This document shows, piece by piece, positions 8,294-17,334 of a stretch of 64,000 nt of DNA. Numbering within the stretch: the stretch's first letter is position 1; the number at the start of each line of letters is the position of its first letter. The notes below the pieces were generated by a model that had not been told where the DNA came from, ran no database searches, and saw only the letters and a list, made by a program, of their open reading frames with translations. Location: contig JAQJDB010000007.1 of NCBI GenBank assembly GCA_032139905.1, positions 806,001 through 870,000 of the forward strand. Direction: 5' to 3'. Position numbers and translations under genes: made by a program. Source of the DNA: Nitrospira sp. MA-1 (lineage in GTDB: Bacteria; Nitrospirota; Nitrospiria; Nitrospirales; UBA8639).

Positions 8294-9724
8294 CTATCCG
8301 TTGGAAATGGTTAATCCCCGGATTTCAGGTTTGGTCATGGGCCAGCCACCGGCCAGAGCCTTGGCCAGATCAACGCGGAAATCGATGAGCGTCCGTCGGG
8401 CGGTCAGGATCTCGCGTTCAAGCTCCTGTTGACTATTCAGAGCATTGAGTACGTCCAGGTAGGCGGTTGCACCATTCAGATAACGGGCTCGCAAGCGTTC
8501 GATCACCTGGGTGGCGATGTGGAACTGATCTTCCAGACTATTTGTTTTTGCCCGTTGTTGTGTTTCACCAATCAAGGCATTTTCGACCTCCTGGAAGGCT
8601 TGAAGTACCGTGAATTCGTAGTTGTGAAGGACTTCGGACCGAGCGGCTTTGGAGAGATCGACTTGCGCCGCCCGCGCCCCCGCATTAAAGATCGGTGCGA
8701 CGATTTGTGCTGATACGGTGGCCAACCAATTGGCAAACAGTCCTCCCGGAGCAACGGCAAAGGCTCCGCTGGTCAGGGTTGGGGTGAGATTTGTGGTGAT
8801 CGACCCGGCAAGATCAATGCGCGGGAAACGTTCGGCAATGGCGGCCGCGACACGCGCATCGGCCGCTTGTACCTGATAAAACGTGGCCTGCACATCAGGA
8901 CGCCGTTGAATGAGCTCTCCCGGCAGGCCGGTACTCGGCAATGGGGGAAGGTCAATCAGCACAGGATCGTCGGGGATAACCAGAGACTTGGGAGGTTTCC
9001 CAAGAAGAATGGCGAGTTGATGGGTCAGCGTGCCGATTTGCGCGCGGACGTCTTTGGTGTTTCCCCGCGTTTGCTCCACTAACTGTTTCTGTCGCAGAAC
9101 GTCGGCCGCAGCGGCCACGCCCTGCCGGAACCGCAAGGTGACCAATTGAAGAACTTTCTCATTGGTCGAGATCTGTTTCTCCAGCAAAGCCAGTTGGCCT
9201 CGCTGTTCAAGCAGGTTATACCAGGTTTTCGCCATCTGACTTGATAAGGTGATCGCGGCAACCGTGAGGTCGGCCTGACTGGTCTGCGCATCAAATTGCG
9301 CCGCACTTCCGAAAGCCCGTACCCGTCCCCACAGGTCCAGCTCATAGGCCACCGATACTCCTATAGCGAAACGATCGGTCTGCGTGCCTAAATCACTGCG
9401 ACTCCGGCTGGCGGTACTGTTTCCGTTTAAGAAGGGAAACCGGGGAGCTCCATCACGCACGGCGATGGCTTCCGCCTGCCGCAGGCGGTCCCAGGTGGCC
9501 AACAGAGTCGGATTGTCTTCCATTGCGCGTTCAATCAGCCGGTCAAGGGCCTCGTCTTCAAACGCTTCCCACCATTTGTCCGGCAACGCATGCTGGCCGG
9601 AACGGGAAAAGGAATCGGGCGGATGGATTTTCAATTCAATGGGTTGTGGGTCGAACAGACAACCGGTAATCAGCATCAGGGAAATTCCTGTGAGGATGGC
9701 GCGATAAAAACGGAAGGTGGTCAT
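8294..9724 (-). CDS. Outer-membrane efflux lipoprotein, NodT/OprM family
   Basis: Starting at 9724 the product has a lipoprotein signal, hydrophobic stretch then LITGC, giving a lipidated cysteine. The open frame extends upstream to 9826, but the extension would bury this signal, so the internal ATG is preferred. The mature part has the duplicated TolC-like helical barrel repeat (KWWEAFEDEALDRLIERA and later RRPDVQ). It forms the outer-membrane channel of the tripartite pump. It is the first gene of the minus-strand operon. Confidence 0.92.
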   Translation of the reverse strand: MTTFRFYRAILTGISLMLITGCLFDPQPIELKIHPPDSFSRSGQHALPDKWWEAFEDEALDRLIERAMEDNPTLLATWDRLRQAEAIAVRDGAPRFPFLNGNSTASRSRSDLGTQTDRFAIGVSVAYELDLWGRVRAFGSAAQFDAQTSQADLTVAAITLSSQMAKTWYNLLEQRGQLALLEKQISTNEKVLQLVTLRFRQGVAAAADVLRQKQLVEQTRGNTKDVRAQIGTLTHQLAILLGKPPKSLVIPDDPVLIDLPPLPSTGLPGELIQRRPDVQATFYQVQAADARVAAAIAERFPRIDLAGSITTNLTPTLTSGAFAVAPGGLFANWLATVSAQIVAPIFNAGARAAQVDLSKAARSEVLHNYEFTVLQAFQEVENALIGETQQRAKTNSLEDQFHIATQVIERLRARYLNGATAYLDVLNALNSQQELEREILTARRTLIDFRVDLAKALAGGWPMTKPEIRGLTISNG

Positions 9725-10041
9725 GCGATGTTTAGAGTGACGAAGGAAAATATCTGTCGATTTTGTGATGGATGATGGTTGTCGCTTTTTTAATGACCGG
9801 AGAAGGAAAATGTCTTTTTGTCCCAAGTTGCTGATGAAAGCGATTCAGCTAGGCGTTTGGCCCTGATCTTTCTCTGTTCGGTCAGTATACCCGGGATATT
9901 TCCCTGAAATTTATCCACATCCTTCTTTTTTGTAAGAAAACCTGCCAGAATTCCGTTTTGACAAACTTTGATACAATTTTTCTTCCCTCACTTTCGGTCC
10001 CGGCGTCATAATAATAAAGACGGGTAATCTTCAGGAGCCTT
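9725..10041. promoter_or_regulatory. Divergent control region: efflux operon and two-component system
   Basis: This 317-bp gap must hold the promoters of both the minus-strand pump operon and the plus-strand regulator genes. A TTGACA hexamer near 9957 and several AT-rich blocks could serve, but spacing does not single out one promoter. A Shine-Dalgarno-like CAGGAG stands just before the response-regulator start. Divergence suggests that the response regulator binds here. Confidence 0.45.
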
Positions 10042-10761
10042 ATGGATTCTTCGCCGCATCTCCTTGTTGTTGATGATCAGCCGGATATTCGCAATCCGCT
10101 CGCCACCTATCTCACGCAAAAAGGCTTTCGACTGAGTGCGGCCGGAAGCGCGGCTGAAGCTCGAAAAACTCTCGAAAACAGCGCCATTGATCTCGTTGTC
10201 CTGGATATCATGATGCCGGGGGAAGACGGTCTCTCTCTCTGCCGTCATTTACGCGAAACAAGGGATATTCCCATTATTTTGCTCACCGCCATGGCGGAAG
10301 AAACGGACCGTGTGATCGGGTTGGAAATGGGCGCGGATGATTATCTGGTGAAACCTTTTAATCCCAGGGAATTGTTGGCACGAATCAAGTCCGTGCTTCG
10401 GCGTGCGAATAGTCTGCCATGGAAGGAACGGGGAATAGCCGAAAAACCCATTCGATTCGACCGATGGGTCTTACAGGTTTCGCAACGAGAGCTCATCGGA
10501 GAAGATGGCGTGGCCATTCCGCTCAGCACCGGGGAATTCGTGCTGTTGACGGTGTTTCTGAATCATCCACACATGGTGTTGACCCGTGATCAATTGCTGG
10601 ATCTCACCCGGCATCGCACCGGCGATGTGTTTGATCGCAGTATCGACAATCAGGTCAGCCGGTTGCGAAAAAAAATTGAAATCGATCCCAAGCTGCCCTC
10701 CTTGATTAAAACGGTGTGGGGCGGCGGTTACACGTTCACGGCTGAGGTCTCCTTTCAATGA
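10042..10761 (+). CDS. OmpR/PhoB-family response regulator
   Basis: The 239-residue protein has a receiver domain with the acidic pair Asp11-Asp12, phosphoacceptor Asp55 (VLDIMMPG) and Lys104 (LVKPF), then a winged-helix DNA-binding domain (about 140-235) of the OmpR type. It overlaps the sensor kinase gene by four bases. Its position divergent to the RND operon suggests local control of the pump, comparable to other pump-linked two-component systems. That target is inferred. Confidence 0.95.
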   Translation: MDSSPHLLVVDDQPDIRNPLATYLTQKGFRLSAAGSAAEARKTLENSAIDLVVLDIMMPGEDGLSLCRHLRETRDIPIILLTAMAEETDRVIGLEMGADDYLVKPFNPRELLARIKSVLRRANSLPWKERGIAEKPIRFDRWVLQVSQRELIGEDGVAIPLSTGEFVLLTVFLNHPHMVLTRDQLLDLTRHRTGDVFDRSIDNQVSRLRKKIEIDPKLPSLIKTVWGGGYTFTAEVSFQ

Positions 10762-12227
10762 AACCGGGAATGCCCGTTTTCCGACGGTGGTGGCCGCAAC
10801 GGCTGACCAGCCAGATGATTGCCCTTCTGCTTGTGGCCCTCGTCATAGCCCAAGTGGCCAACTTTCTTATTTTTACCGATGAACGTCGTGCGGCTATTCG
10901 ATCCATCGAGCGGACTCAAATTCTTGAGCGAACGGCTTCTCTGATCGATCTCATTGCACACAGTCCATCTGGTTTGCACAACCGTATGGTCCAAGCCGCC
11001 AGTTCACGAAAGTTGTACTACTGGTTGTCGGATACCAGTCAGATTCCTCAAGGTTTGCAACAGGGCGACCATGAGTGGATCAGCCGTCTCAAGGATTTGC
11101 TCAACAAGAAGGACGTATCTGAACTGCGGTTCATGCTTCCGCAACAGGACGGGTTATGGAAAAAGACCATAGGGGAGGCGCCGGAGGACATCCGGCGTTC
11201 CATTTTACAAAGTGAAAAATCCGGATCGTCCTTTCCTCTTCCGCTCTCGGAGCTTGATGCTCCCGGTCTGCTGATTTCCGCCCGTTTACAGGATGGCCGG
11301 TGGCTGAATGTCGGCATGGGGATCACCCCATCCCTGGGCCGGTGGGCTCTGCCCACACTGATTTCAATGGTGTTCACGGGGGGCAGTATCTGCCTGATTG
11401 TGGTGTTCATGGTGCAACGTCTCACCCGTCCGCTCCAACAACTTACAGAAGTCGCGGAGCGGGTTGGTCGCGGGGAATCCATCACGCCCATTCCGGAAGA
11501 CGGTCCCGTCGATATTCAGCAGATGATCCGCGCGTTTAACCGCATGTACGAACGATTGCAACGGTTTGTTCAGGATCGCACGAGAATGCTGGCGGCCATC
11601 AGTCACGATTTACGCTCTCCCATTACCTCTCTTCGACTGCAAGTGGAATTGATGAAGGATCAGGAAGCAAGAGCCAAGATGATGGACACATTGGATGACA
11701 TGCAACGGATGACCGAAGCCACCCTGGCCTTCGCCCGGGACGAGGCTTCGACGGAGGTATCCCGTTCGGTCGATCTCAGTGCCTTAATCGATAGTCTTTG
11801 TCAGGATCTGGCCGATATGGGCATGGATGTGCAATTCGAGAGCGCGCAGAAAACGCCGCACACCTGCCGCCCCCTCAGCCTCAAACGGGCCATTCGAAAT
11901 CTCATTGAGAATGCCGTGAGCTATGGAGGACGGGTCGAGGTCACGCTTCGACAGCACGACACGGAATTTCAGATTGTGATTCAAGATAACGGTCCGGGAA
12001 TCCCCGAGCAGGATTTTGAACGGGTTTTTCAGCCGTTTGTGCGGCTGGAGGAATCCCGCAATAAACAAACCGGAGGCATCGGTCTCGGCATGGCCATCGC
12101 CCGATCCATCGTTCGCAATCATGGCGGGGATATCAGTTTGGCTAACCTCCCGGACGGTGGCTTGACGGTGATCATTCACCTACCGGAATCTCCACTTCAA
12201 CAGGCTGAAGTTCAACCAAACGCCTAA
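10758..12227 (+). CDS. EnvZ-type sensor histidine kinase
   Basis: The 489-residue protein has one membrane helix near residues 18-37, a periplasmic sensor part, a second helix around 200-222 and a HAMP segment. The dimerisation domain carries the phosphoacceptor His283 (ISHDLRSPIT), and an HATPase_c domain has the N box (NLIENAVSYGG) and G1/G2 boxes (DNGPGIP, GIGLGMAI). It phosphorylates the response regulator encoded just upstream, whose stop codon it overlaps. The stimulus is unknown. Confidence 0.94.
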   Translation: MKPGMPVFRRWWPQRLTSQMIALLLVALVIAQVANFLIFTDERRAAIRSIERTQILERTASLIDLIAHSPSGLHNRMVQAASSRKLYYWLSDTSQIPQGLQQGDHEWISRLKDLLNKKDVSELRFMLPQQDGLWKKTIGEAPEDIRRSILQSEKSGSSFPLPLSELDAPGLLISARLQDGRWLNVGMGITPSLGRWALPTLISMVFTGGSICLIVVFMVQRLTRPLQQLTEVAERVGRGESITPIPEDGPVDIQQMIRAFNRMYERLQRFVQDRTRMLAAISHDLRSPITSLRLQVELMKDQEARAKMMDTLDDMQRMTEATLAFARDEASTEVSRSVDLSALIDSLCQDLADMGMDVQFESAQKTPHTCRPLSLKRAIRNLIENAVSYGGRVEVTLRQHDTEFQIVIQDNGPGIPEQDFERVFQPFVRLEESRNKQTGGIGLGMAIARSIVRNHGGDISLANLPDGGLTVIIHLPESPLQQAEVQPNA

Positions 12228-12394
12228 CCTTACACTCAAGTATGTTCCTCAATGGGCCTCTCGAATCCTTCAAAAATTAACGATCTAAATAATTCCCACT
12301 TCTTTTACCCAATCCCTCACCTTGACTTATCTTCTCCATTTTCAAAGAATTCTACTGGCTGCTCAGGTGGATGACTGGTATTACGTTTTCTTGT

Positions 12395-13354
12395 TCACGG
12401 CAGCCCGATGTAGCGTCGTGAACCGGGCGGGAAGGCACGTAGGTATGTCAGTGCTAAGCAAAGCAGGTCACGAGGATCGATGCACTGCGAGTGGCGCATA
12501 GCCTTAAGGAAACAGGAGCGCGCCGCTCGCCACTGGCGGGACCGCAACAATTCCTGCCCTTTCCATGCAAACGCACTTGCTTCAGTCGTTTGGCGCAGCC
12601 GTGTCAGCTCCTCCGGTGTGAAGCAATTGACCACACCCGGCATAGCGTAAATTTCTCGGATGGCGGGCATAACTTCTTCAATGTCCGTCGTGTGGTTGCC
12701 AGCTGTTGCCAGCCTTCTCGCCATACTGTTCGGCAAGATGCGGTACTCGGTTACGGGCTCGCCGCCAATATAAAAAAATTCATGGGATGCCGCGATTTCG
12801 CAGTACAAAACCCAGTCGGCTGCCCTCCTGAGATCTAAGCGTAGGGCCGTTGAATGCTCCAAACACTCGGCGCGGATGCATGTCTGACCAATTGTAGAAA
12901 TGAAATTACGAGTCAACAACTGGCGCAGGACCTGTCCGTTTGGACAAGGATTGAGCAATGCACCCCGGCGGCTACCATAAGACCTGCCGTCGTGGTCAAT
13001 CAATATCCGGTCACCATAGAGCAGACCGACTTGCGGTCGTGCCTTAAACAGTTGTTGATAGCGGGTAATCGCATCGGGCCGCAACCGGTCATCGCCATCC
13101 AGAAACACCACGGCGTTCGCGCGACAGGCTTCAAATCCAACTTTTCGTGCGACCATCACTCCTGAGTTTTCCTGGGATATGATGCGCAATCGAGGATCCT
13201 TGATCGCCTGAGCCTCGGCCAGGGAATGATCGGTCGAGCCATCATCAACCACAACGACTTCCAGGTCACCGTGGGCCTGCCCAATTGCACTGTAAATCGT
13301 TTCGGCAATGTAAGCTTCGCAGTTGAAAGCCGGAATTACGATGGCAAAACGCAT
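12395..13354 (-). CDS. Family 2 glycosyltransferase
   Basis: The 319-residue protein opens with the GT-A fold signature: VIPAFNCEAYI, then VVVDDGSTD at about 35-43, then FLDGDDRL as the metal-binding DxD-like motif near 95. It transfers a sugar from a nucleotide donor, probably to a surface glycan. The gene runs in the same direction as the phosphodiesterase-like gene 50 bp upstream, so the two probably form a small unit in surface polysaccharide metabolism. Donor and acceptor are unknown. Confidence 0.88.
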   Translation of the reverse strand: MRFAIVIPAFNCEAYIAETIYSAIGQAHGDLEVVVVDDGSTDHSLAEAQAIKDPRLRIISQENSGVMVARKVGFEACRANAVVFLDGDDRLRPDAITRYQQLFKARPQVGLLYGDRILIDHDGRSYGSRRGALLNPCPNGQVLRQLLTRNFISTIGQTCIRAECLEHSTALRLDLRRAADWVLYCEIAASHEFFYIGGEPVTEYRILPNSMARRLATAGNHTTDIEEVMPAIREIYAMPGVVNCFTPEELTRLRQTTEASAFAWKGQELLRSRQWRAARSCFLKAMRHSQCIDPRDLLCLALTYLRAFPPGSRRYIGLP

Positions 13355-13403
13355 ATCAGATCGGTTGGGCTAGTGGACGCTATCGGGGACGAACGAGAAC
13401 TTA

Positions 13404-14924
13404 CTAGTGTTTTGTTGGATGTATGGCGCATAGGGAAGGTATAGGCTTACCATCTACATCCAAGAGATCAACGTTCAGCATCGCAGCGATGGTGGGGGCA
13501 AAATCTGTAATATTCACAGCATCAGAGAGGTTGCCCGCAGCTATACCAGGACCGCGCGCATAGAACCTGCCGTGATTGCGGTGGTCGCCTGTACGTATAC
13601 CACTATACTCTCTTTCCAAATTTCCGATTTTCTCAGATGCCACTTTCCGAATCGGTGCTGTCCGATCCCAAAGTACCAACAGGTCGGGAAGAGCGCTCTG
13701 ATACTTGCCTGGAAATTCCTCAGCTGTGCGCAACACTTCGCGAACCAATGGTTTACCCGTCTCCACATTAATAATCTTGGTCAGGTCGGACACAAGGGAA
13801 TTGCAGAAGACGTGAAATTCAGTGCCGGGTTGCACCATTCCCTTAGGTTCCCGGCCAATTAAATTGATGCGAATACCCGCGCAATTGTCATTCGTTGGGA
13901 CAAGAAAACACTTACGGGCACTGCGGTCGCGACCGACCCAGCTATCATAAAATCGATCAGAGAGCGGCATGAGACGGGAACGCAGATTTTCGGGCGTCTT
14001 TTGCCAGAGTGCTTGCAGCTTTCTGAGGGTTCCCCTACCCCCATCAGTGGTGATGCCTTCCAATCGCCGCAAGATTTCATCCAGCATGAACGTGCCGTCG
14101 TAATGTGCGCCCATACCGTGACTTGCGAGCACTATAACATGCGCTTCCGATCCGGCTGCAGCAAGGACTTGGCCGATACCTTGATCGATGGCCCCGTAAA
14201 TATCGCGTAACGGATCACCACCGAGTGTCTGCAAAAGGTAGGCGTCATGGTCAGGATGTGACGGGTCGTGCAGGGACCAGAATTGATGTCCAGCGCAGTG
14301 CGATTCGGCGTAGACTGTTGCAAATAGGTCCCAGGACTTGCGACCCAGCAGATCCAGTATAATATCCGTTTTTCGTTGGGTTCGTTCAATGAGTTTTGCA
14401 CGCAGTCCAGCAACACCTGCCCAGTTGCGCATCGCAAGGTCACAGAGTCCAACCGGCTCCTTGCCAAAGCGAGCCGTGATCTCAGGGGCTAGCGTGGTAG
14501 GTGAACTACAGGGCGGTCCGTCAGGATCATGCATACCCCAGTCACAGAGTTGTATTCCCGATTCAAGTTTTACTAGCGGTGCCTTGGGTAAATCGACAAT
14601 GGCCACTTTGCGCTGATGACGGTCCAACTGATCCCAGAACGGGGCCACAGGTAACCGGTTTGCGGGGAACGCAGAAGTCTTATACGTACCTTGCTCAAGC
14701 TGGCGATAAAAGTAACGACCATGCCGACCTGGTTGGAGTCCGGTGTGAAAGGATGGCCAGACACTGCCGGTATAGATGCCAGAGGAATTGGCCGACACGC
14801 CTTGAAGTGCATTACGTGAAAATGCCGCCAGGTTTGGCATCACGCCTTCTTCCATCCACAAATGGATAAGGCTAGCCTCGGCAGCATCAAGACCGATGAA
14901 TACTACACGGGCCGGCTGGTTCAT
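13404..14924 (-). CDS. Alkaline phosphatase-superfamily hydrolase (phosphodiesterase/pyrophosphatase type)
   Basis: The product (506 residues from 14924) shows the alkaline-phosphatase superfamily layout: a first metal-binding FIGLDAA segment, the nucleophile region SVWPSFHTG with a Thr or Ser, and later ASHGMGAH and TGDHRNHGRF segments that supply metal ligands. It resembles type I phosphodiesterases/nucleotide pyrophosphatases. The frame is open to 15242. An ATG at 15047 would add a basic, strongly hydrophobic segment that could be a membrane anchor, so the start is uncertain. It is paired with the glycosyltransferase gene downstream. Confidence 0.8.
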   Translation of the reverse strand: MNQPARVVFIGLDAAEASLIHLWMEEGVMPNLAAFSRNALQGVSANSSGIYTGSVWPSFHTGLQPGRHGRYFYRQLEQGTYKTSAFPANRLPVAPFWDQLDRHQRKVAIVDLPKAPLVKLESGIQLCDWGMHDPDGPPCSSPTTLAPEITARFGKEPVGLCDLAMRNWAGVAGLRAKLIERTQRKTDIILDLLGRKSWDLFATVYAESHCAGHQFWSLHDPSHPDHDAYLLQTLGGDPLRDIYGAIDQGIGQVLAAAGSEAHVIVLASHGMGAHYDGTFMLDEILRRLEGITTDGGRGTLRKLQALWQKTPENLRSRLMPLSDRFYDSWVGRDRSARKCFLVPTNDNCAGIRINLIGREPKGMVQPGTEFHVFCNSLVSDLTKIINVETGKPLVREVLRTAEEFPGKYQSALPDLLVLWDRTAPIRKVASEKIGNLEREYSGIRTGDHRNHGRFYARGPGIAAGNLSDAVNITDFAPTIAAMLNVDLLDVDGKPIPSLCAIHPTKH

Positions 14925-15576
14925 GATCATTAGTATATAAAATGGTATGACCAATATCACGAAAAAAATACGCGAAAATCGGTTGGTGCGTATTTTCCTT
15001 CGTAATGGTGCTCGAAAAAACTCATCCCGTTTCGTGGCATCTAACATATTCAAGTTTTTAGGGCAGATGAATTTATAAGGGACAAGGGAGCGGTGGCGGT
15101 GTGGTAGATTGGTGATAGAAGATCCACAACAGAGAGAAATAATTGAATTTAAGGGTTTGGCAGGAGCCGCATGAAAATTGCGATTGATGAGGCTCGCTCC
15201 ATTTCCTTCCTTTTTAAAAGGCTTCCAACTATTTGGTTCCATTAAAGGGGTTTAATTTTTCCTTTTGCACCATTCATTGGTCCGTTCCTTCTAACTTACA
15301 GAATTCACATTTTTTGTTGAAACATAGACAGTTTTTCAACAGTGCCTAATTGTTTTTGTTAATTGTAGGGCAATAGTGAAAAAAGAGGTCGGAAGTGGTT
15401 GTTAGCGACAGATATGAATGCACGCCTGTGAAAATGAAAAAGGGTCATCAAAAATTTCCCAACCATATCCTTTCCATTTGCAGACCATAACTTGACTAAT
15501 TTCGTCAATTGACCAAGAATTCGCCGCTGACTCCGTTATACTATCACTTATTTGATCCACTGGAGGTTATGACACC
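14925..15576. other. Intergenic region before the cupin gene
   Basis: Part may encode an N-terminal extension of the minus-strand hydrolase (up to 15047 or 15242). From about 15243 onward no gene is visible, and the sequence is AT-rich. It contains the inverted TTAAAGGGGTTTAA followed by T-rich sequence (15243-15260), and the second copy of the dispersed 27-bp palindrome 59 bp before the cupin start. Confidence 0.5.
15491..15517 (+). repeat. Dispersed 27-bp palindromic motif, copy B
   Basis: The motif reads CTTGACTAATTTCG and then TCAATTGACCAAG, with CTTG/CAAG ends and two AATT boxes in mirror positions. It is followed by AATTCGCC as in the other copies. A TATACT box lies about 22 bp downstream, so the site could belong to the promoter of the cupin gene at 15577. 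Confidence 0.65.
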
Positions 15577-16032
15577 ATGAAGCCGCAACCCTTTATTGTC
15601 TCACCCGATAATTACGAACCCGCTTTGAATGTGATTGGCACGAAGGTGACCGTGCTTGCGTCAAACGACGCAACACAAGGCTATGAGATCACGCTGCAGC
15701 AAGGCGATGAAGGAATGGGTCCGCCCCTGCATAGTCACGGCTGGGACGAGTCCTTCTTTGTCCTTAAAGGGCAGATCGAATTCAGTTATGACAACAAGAC
15801 GGTCATGTGCCTGCCGGGTACGCTGGTGCATGTACCCGCAGGCACCGTGCACGGCTTCCGCTACGGCCCGGGCGGCGGAGAGATGTTCGAACTCACCGGT
15901 CAGGGCAGCATGGCCACCCGAATGTTCACCGCCTTCAACAGGGAAATTCTTCCAGGCCCTCCAGACATTCCCAAGGTGCTGGAGGTCCTCAAAGAAAACG
16001 GCGTCACCGTCGCAAGCCAAGTGGAGGTATAG
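15577..16032 (+). CDS. Cupin-domain protein
   Basis: The 151-residue product is a single-domain cupin. Motif 1 is G-PPLHSHGWDESFFVLKG (about residues 49-66) with the metal-binding histidines and glutamate, and motif 2 is PGTLVHVPAGTVHGF (about 82-96). Such small proteins are metal-dependent isomerases or oxygenases, or bind small ligands; the substrate cannot be read off. A strong GGAGGT ribosome-binding site precedes the start. The methyltransferase gene follows 84 bp downstream in the same direction. Confidence 0.9.
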   Translation: MKPQPFIVSPDNYEPALNVIGTKVTVLASNDATQGYEITLQQGDEGMGPPLHSHGWDESFFVLKGQIEFSYDNKTVMCLPGTLVHVPAGTVHGFRYGPGGGEMFELTGQGSMATRMFTAFNREILPGPPDIPKVLEVLKENGVTVASQVEV

Positions 16033-16116
16033 CAGAACTAATTTAAAACGTGGATGTGTGCCGGAGGAGTCTATGCACCCACAGGGCGGGAAGCGCATAT
16101 TATTGACGGGAGAACA

Positions 16117-16872
16117 ATGAAATCGGAGGTCTACACTCCAGGTCATACACCTAACGCTACCAACTTTATGGCAACCCGAACCTTGGAGTCGCACGGTCGG
16201 TTTTTTGTCCCCTTCCTGAGTGCGAACCACGATGTGTTGGATCTAGGTTGTGGTCCCGGAACCATCAGTGTTGATATTGCCAGACTGGTTGCTGCGGGGA
16301 CGGTTGCGGGAATTGATTCCAGCGAGTCTCAGGTTGTGCAGGCGCGCAAGCTTGCGGAAGAGACCGGAGTGTCAAACGTGGATTTCCACGTAGGGTCATG
16401 CTACGAACTGCCATTTTTAAACCAATCATTTGATCGGATTTTTTGTCATGCGCTGATGGAACACCTTGCCGATCCAGTGGCTGCCCTGAGGGAGGCTTTT
16501 CATAAATTGAAAAAGGATGGAATGATTGGTGTGTGCAGTCCAGATTCCGATGGGTGGTTACTTTCTCCTTCCTCGGCTGAGCTCGAGGCTGCCGTAACAG
16601 CTTATGCTGATCTTCAGCAAGCGAATGGCGGCAATCTACGGATTGGAAAGAATTTGGGTGTTCTCCTTCAAGATGCGGGGTTTACAGACATACATCTTGC
16701 GGCACGATACGAATGTTATCCTTCCTTAAAATTCATCGGAGAGTACCTTGCCCTTCAACTTGAAAAAAATGGGTTCAGTCCTCACGCGACAACTCTTCGG
16801 GAGTGGGCCAAGGATCCAACCGGCATGTTTGCTCAAGCCTGGGTGTCTGCCGTTGCTAAAAGGTCCCAATAA
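16117..16872 (+). CDS. Class I SAM-dependent methyltransferase
   Basis: The 251-residue protein has the SAM-binding motif I VLDLGCGPG (about residues 40-48), the acidic motif II (VAGIDSS) and the post-motif FDRIFCHALMEHLADP. This is the Methyltransf_11/25 type that acts on small molecules. The frame is open further upstream to 16054, but ATG 16117 has a good GGGAGAAC ribosome-binding site and starts a normal family N-terminus. Substrate unknown; a transcript shared with the cupin gene is likely. Confidence 0.88.
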   Translation: MKSEVYTPGHTPNATNFMATRTLESHGRFFVPFLSANHDVLDLGCGPGTISVDIARLVAAGTVAGIDSSESQVVQARKLAEETGVSNVDFHVGSCYELPFLNQSFDRIFCHALMEHLADPVAALREAFHKLKKDGMIGVCSPDSDGWLLSPSSAELEAAVTAYADLQQANGGNLRIGKNLGVLLQDAGFTDIHLAARYECYPSLKFIGEYLALQLEKNGFSPHATTLREWAKDPTGMFAQAWVSAVAKRSQ

Positions 16873-17091
16873 TGGAGTGCAGTTTCCGGAAAGCATTGGA
16901 CGAATATAGGTAGTCTTCCCAGTCTTCATGGATGTAGGCAATTTCTTCTAACGCTTTATAATCTTCAAGCGAAAGCATCAAGACAGACTGCTCTCCCTTG
17001 CGTGTGATGGTAAGTGGTTCCTGATCGTTGCAAACGCGATTATAGCACTGGCCGAATTGGCACGAACGGTAGTATAGGTCAAGGCATCCAT
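16856..17091 (-). pseudogene. Decayed YefM-type antitoxin with remnant of YoeB-like toxin
   Basis: The continuous frame contains a clear Phd/YefM antitoxin core (RVCNDQEPLTITRKGEQ and VLMLSLEDYKALEE). Its proper N-terminus (MDALTYTTVRANSASA, starting at 17091) lies in another frame: one base appears to be missing near 17040-17043. The C-terminus is also wrong. After LEEIAYI the frame runs into HEDWEDYLY, which resembles the first residues of a YoeB/Txe toxin, then stops at 16856. This looks like an antitoxin fused by deletion to a toxin fragment. No intact toxin follows, so the module is probably dead. Confidence 0.75.
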
Positions 17092-17334
17092 GGCTAGTTC
17101 TCTTAAAGCGGATCATCTCGGAGTCTATCCTGAGTTGTTCTTCGCCTCACGTATGTCTTGTAGAAACAAAGAGCTAAAATGAATGATTCACTCGGTTATT
17201 AGCGCATATGCCATTCGCGCAAACTTGGCCCATCCGATTTGATGACATAATATGATGCTGTACACTATTCCGTATAGGCATATTGGGGATAGCCCCTGCA
17301 CTGGACCAAAGACTGATCAACATGAGGTAAGCAT

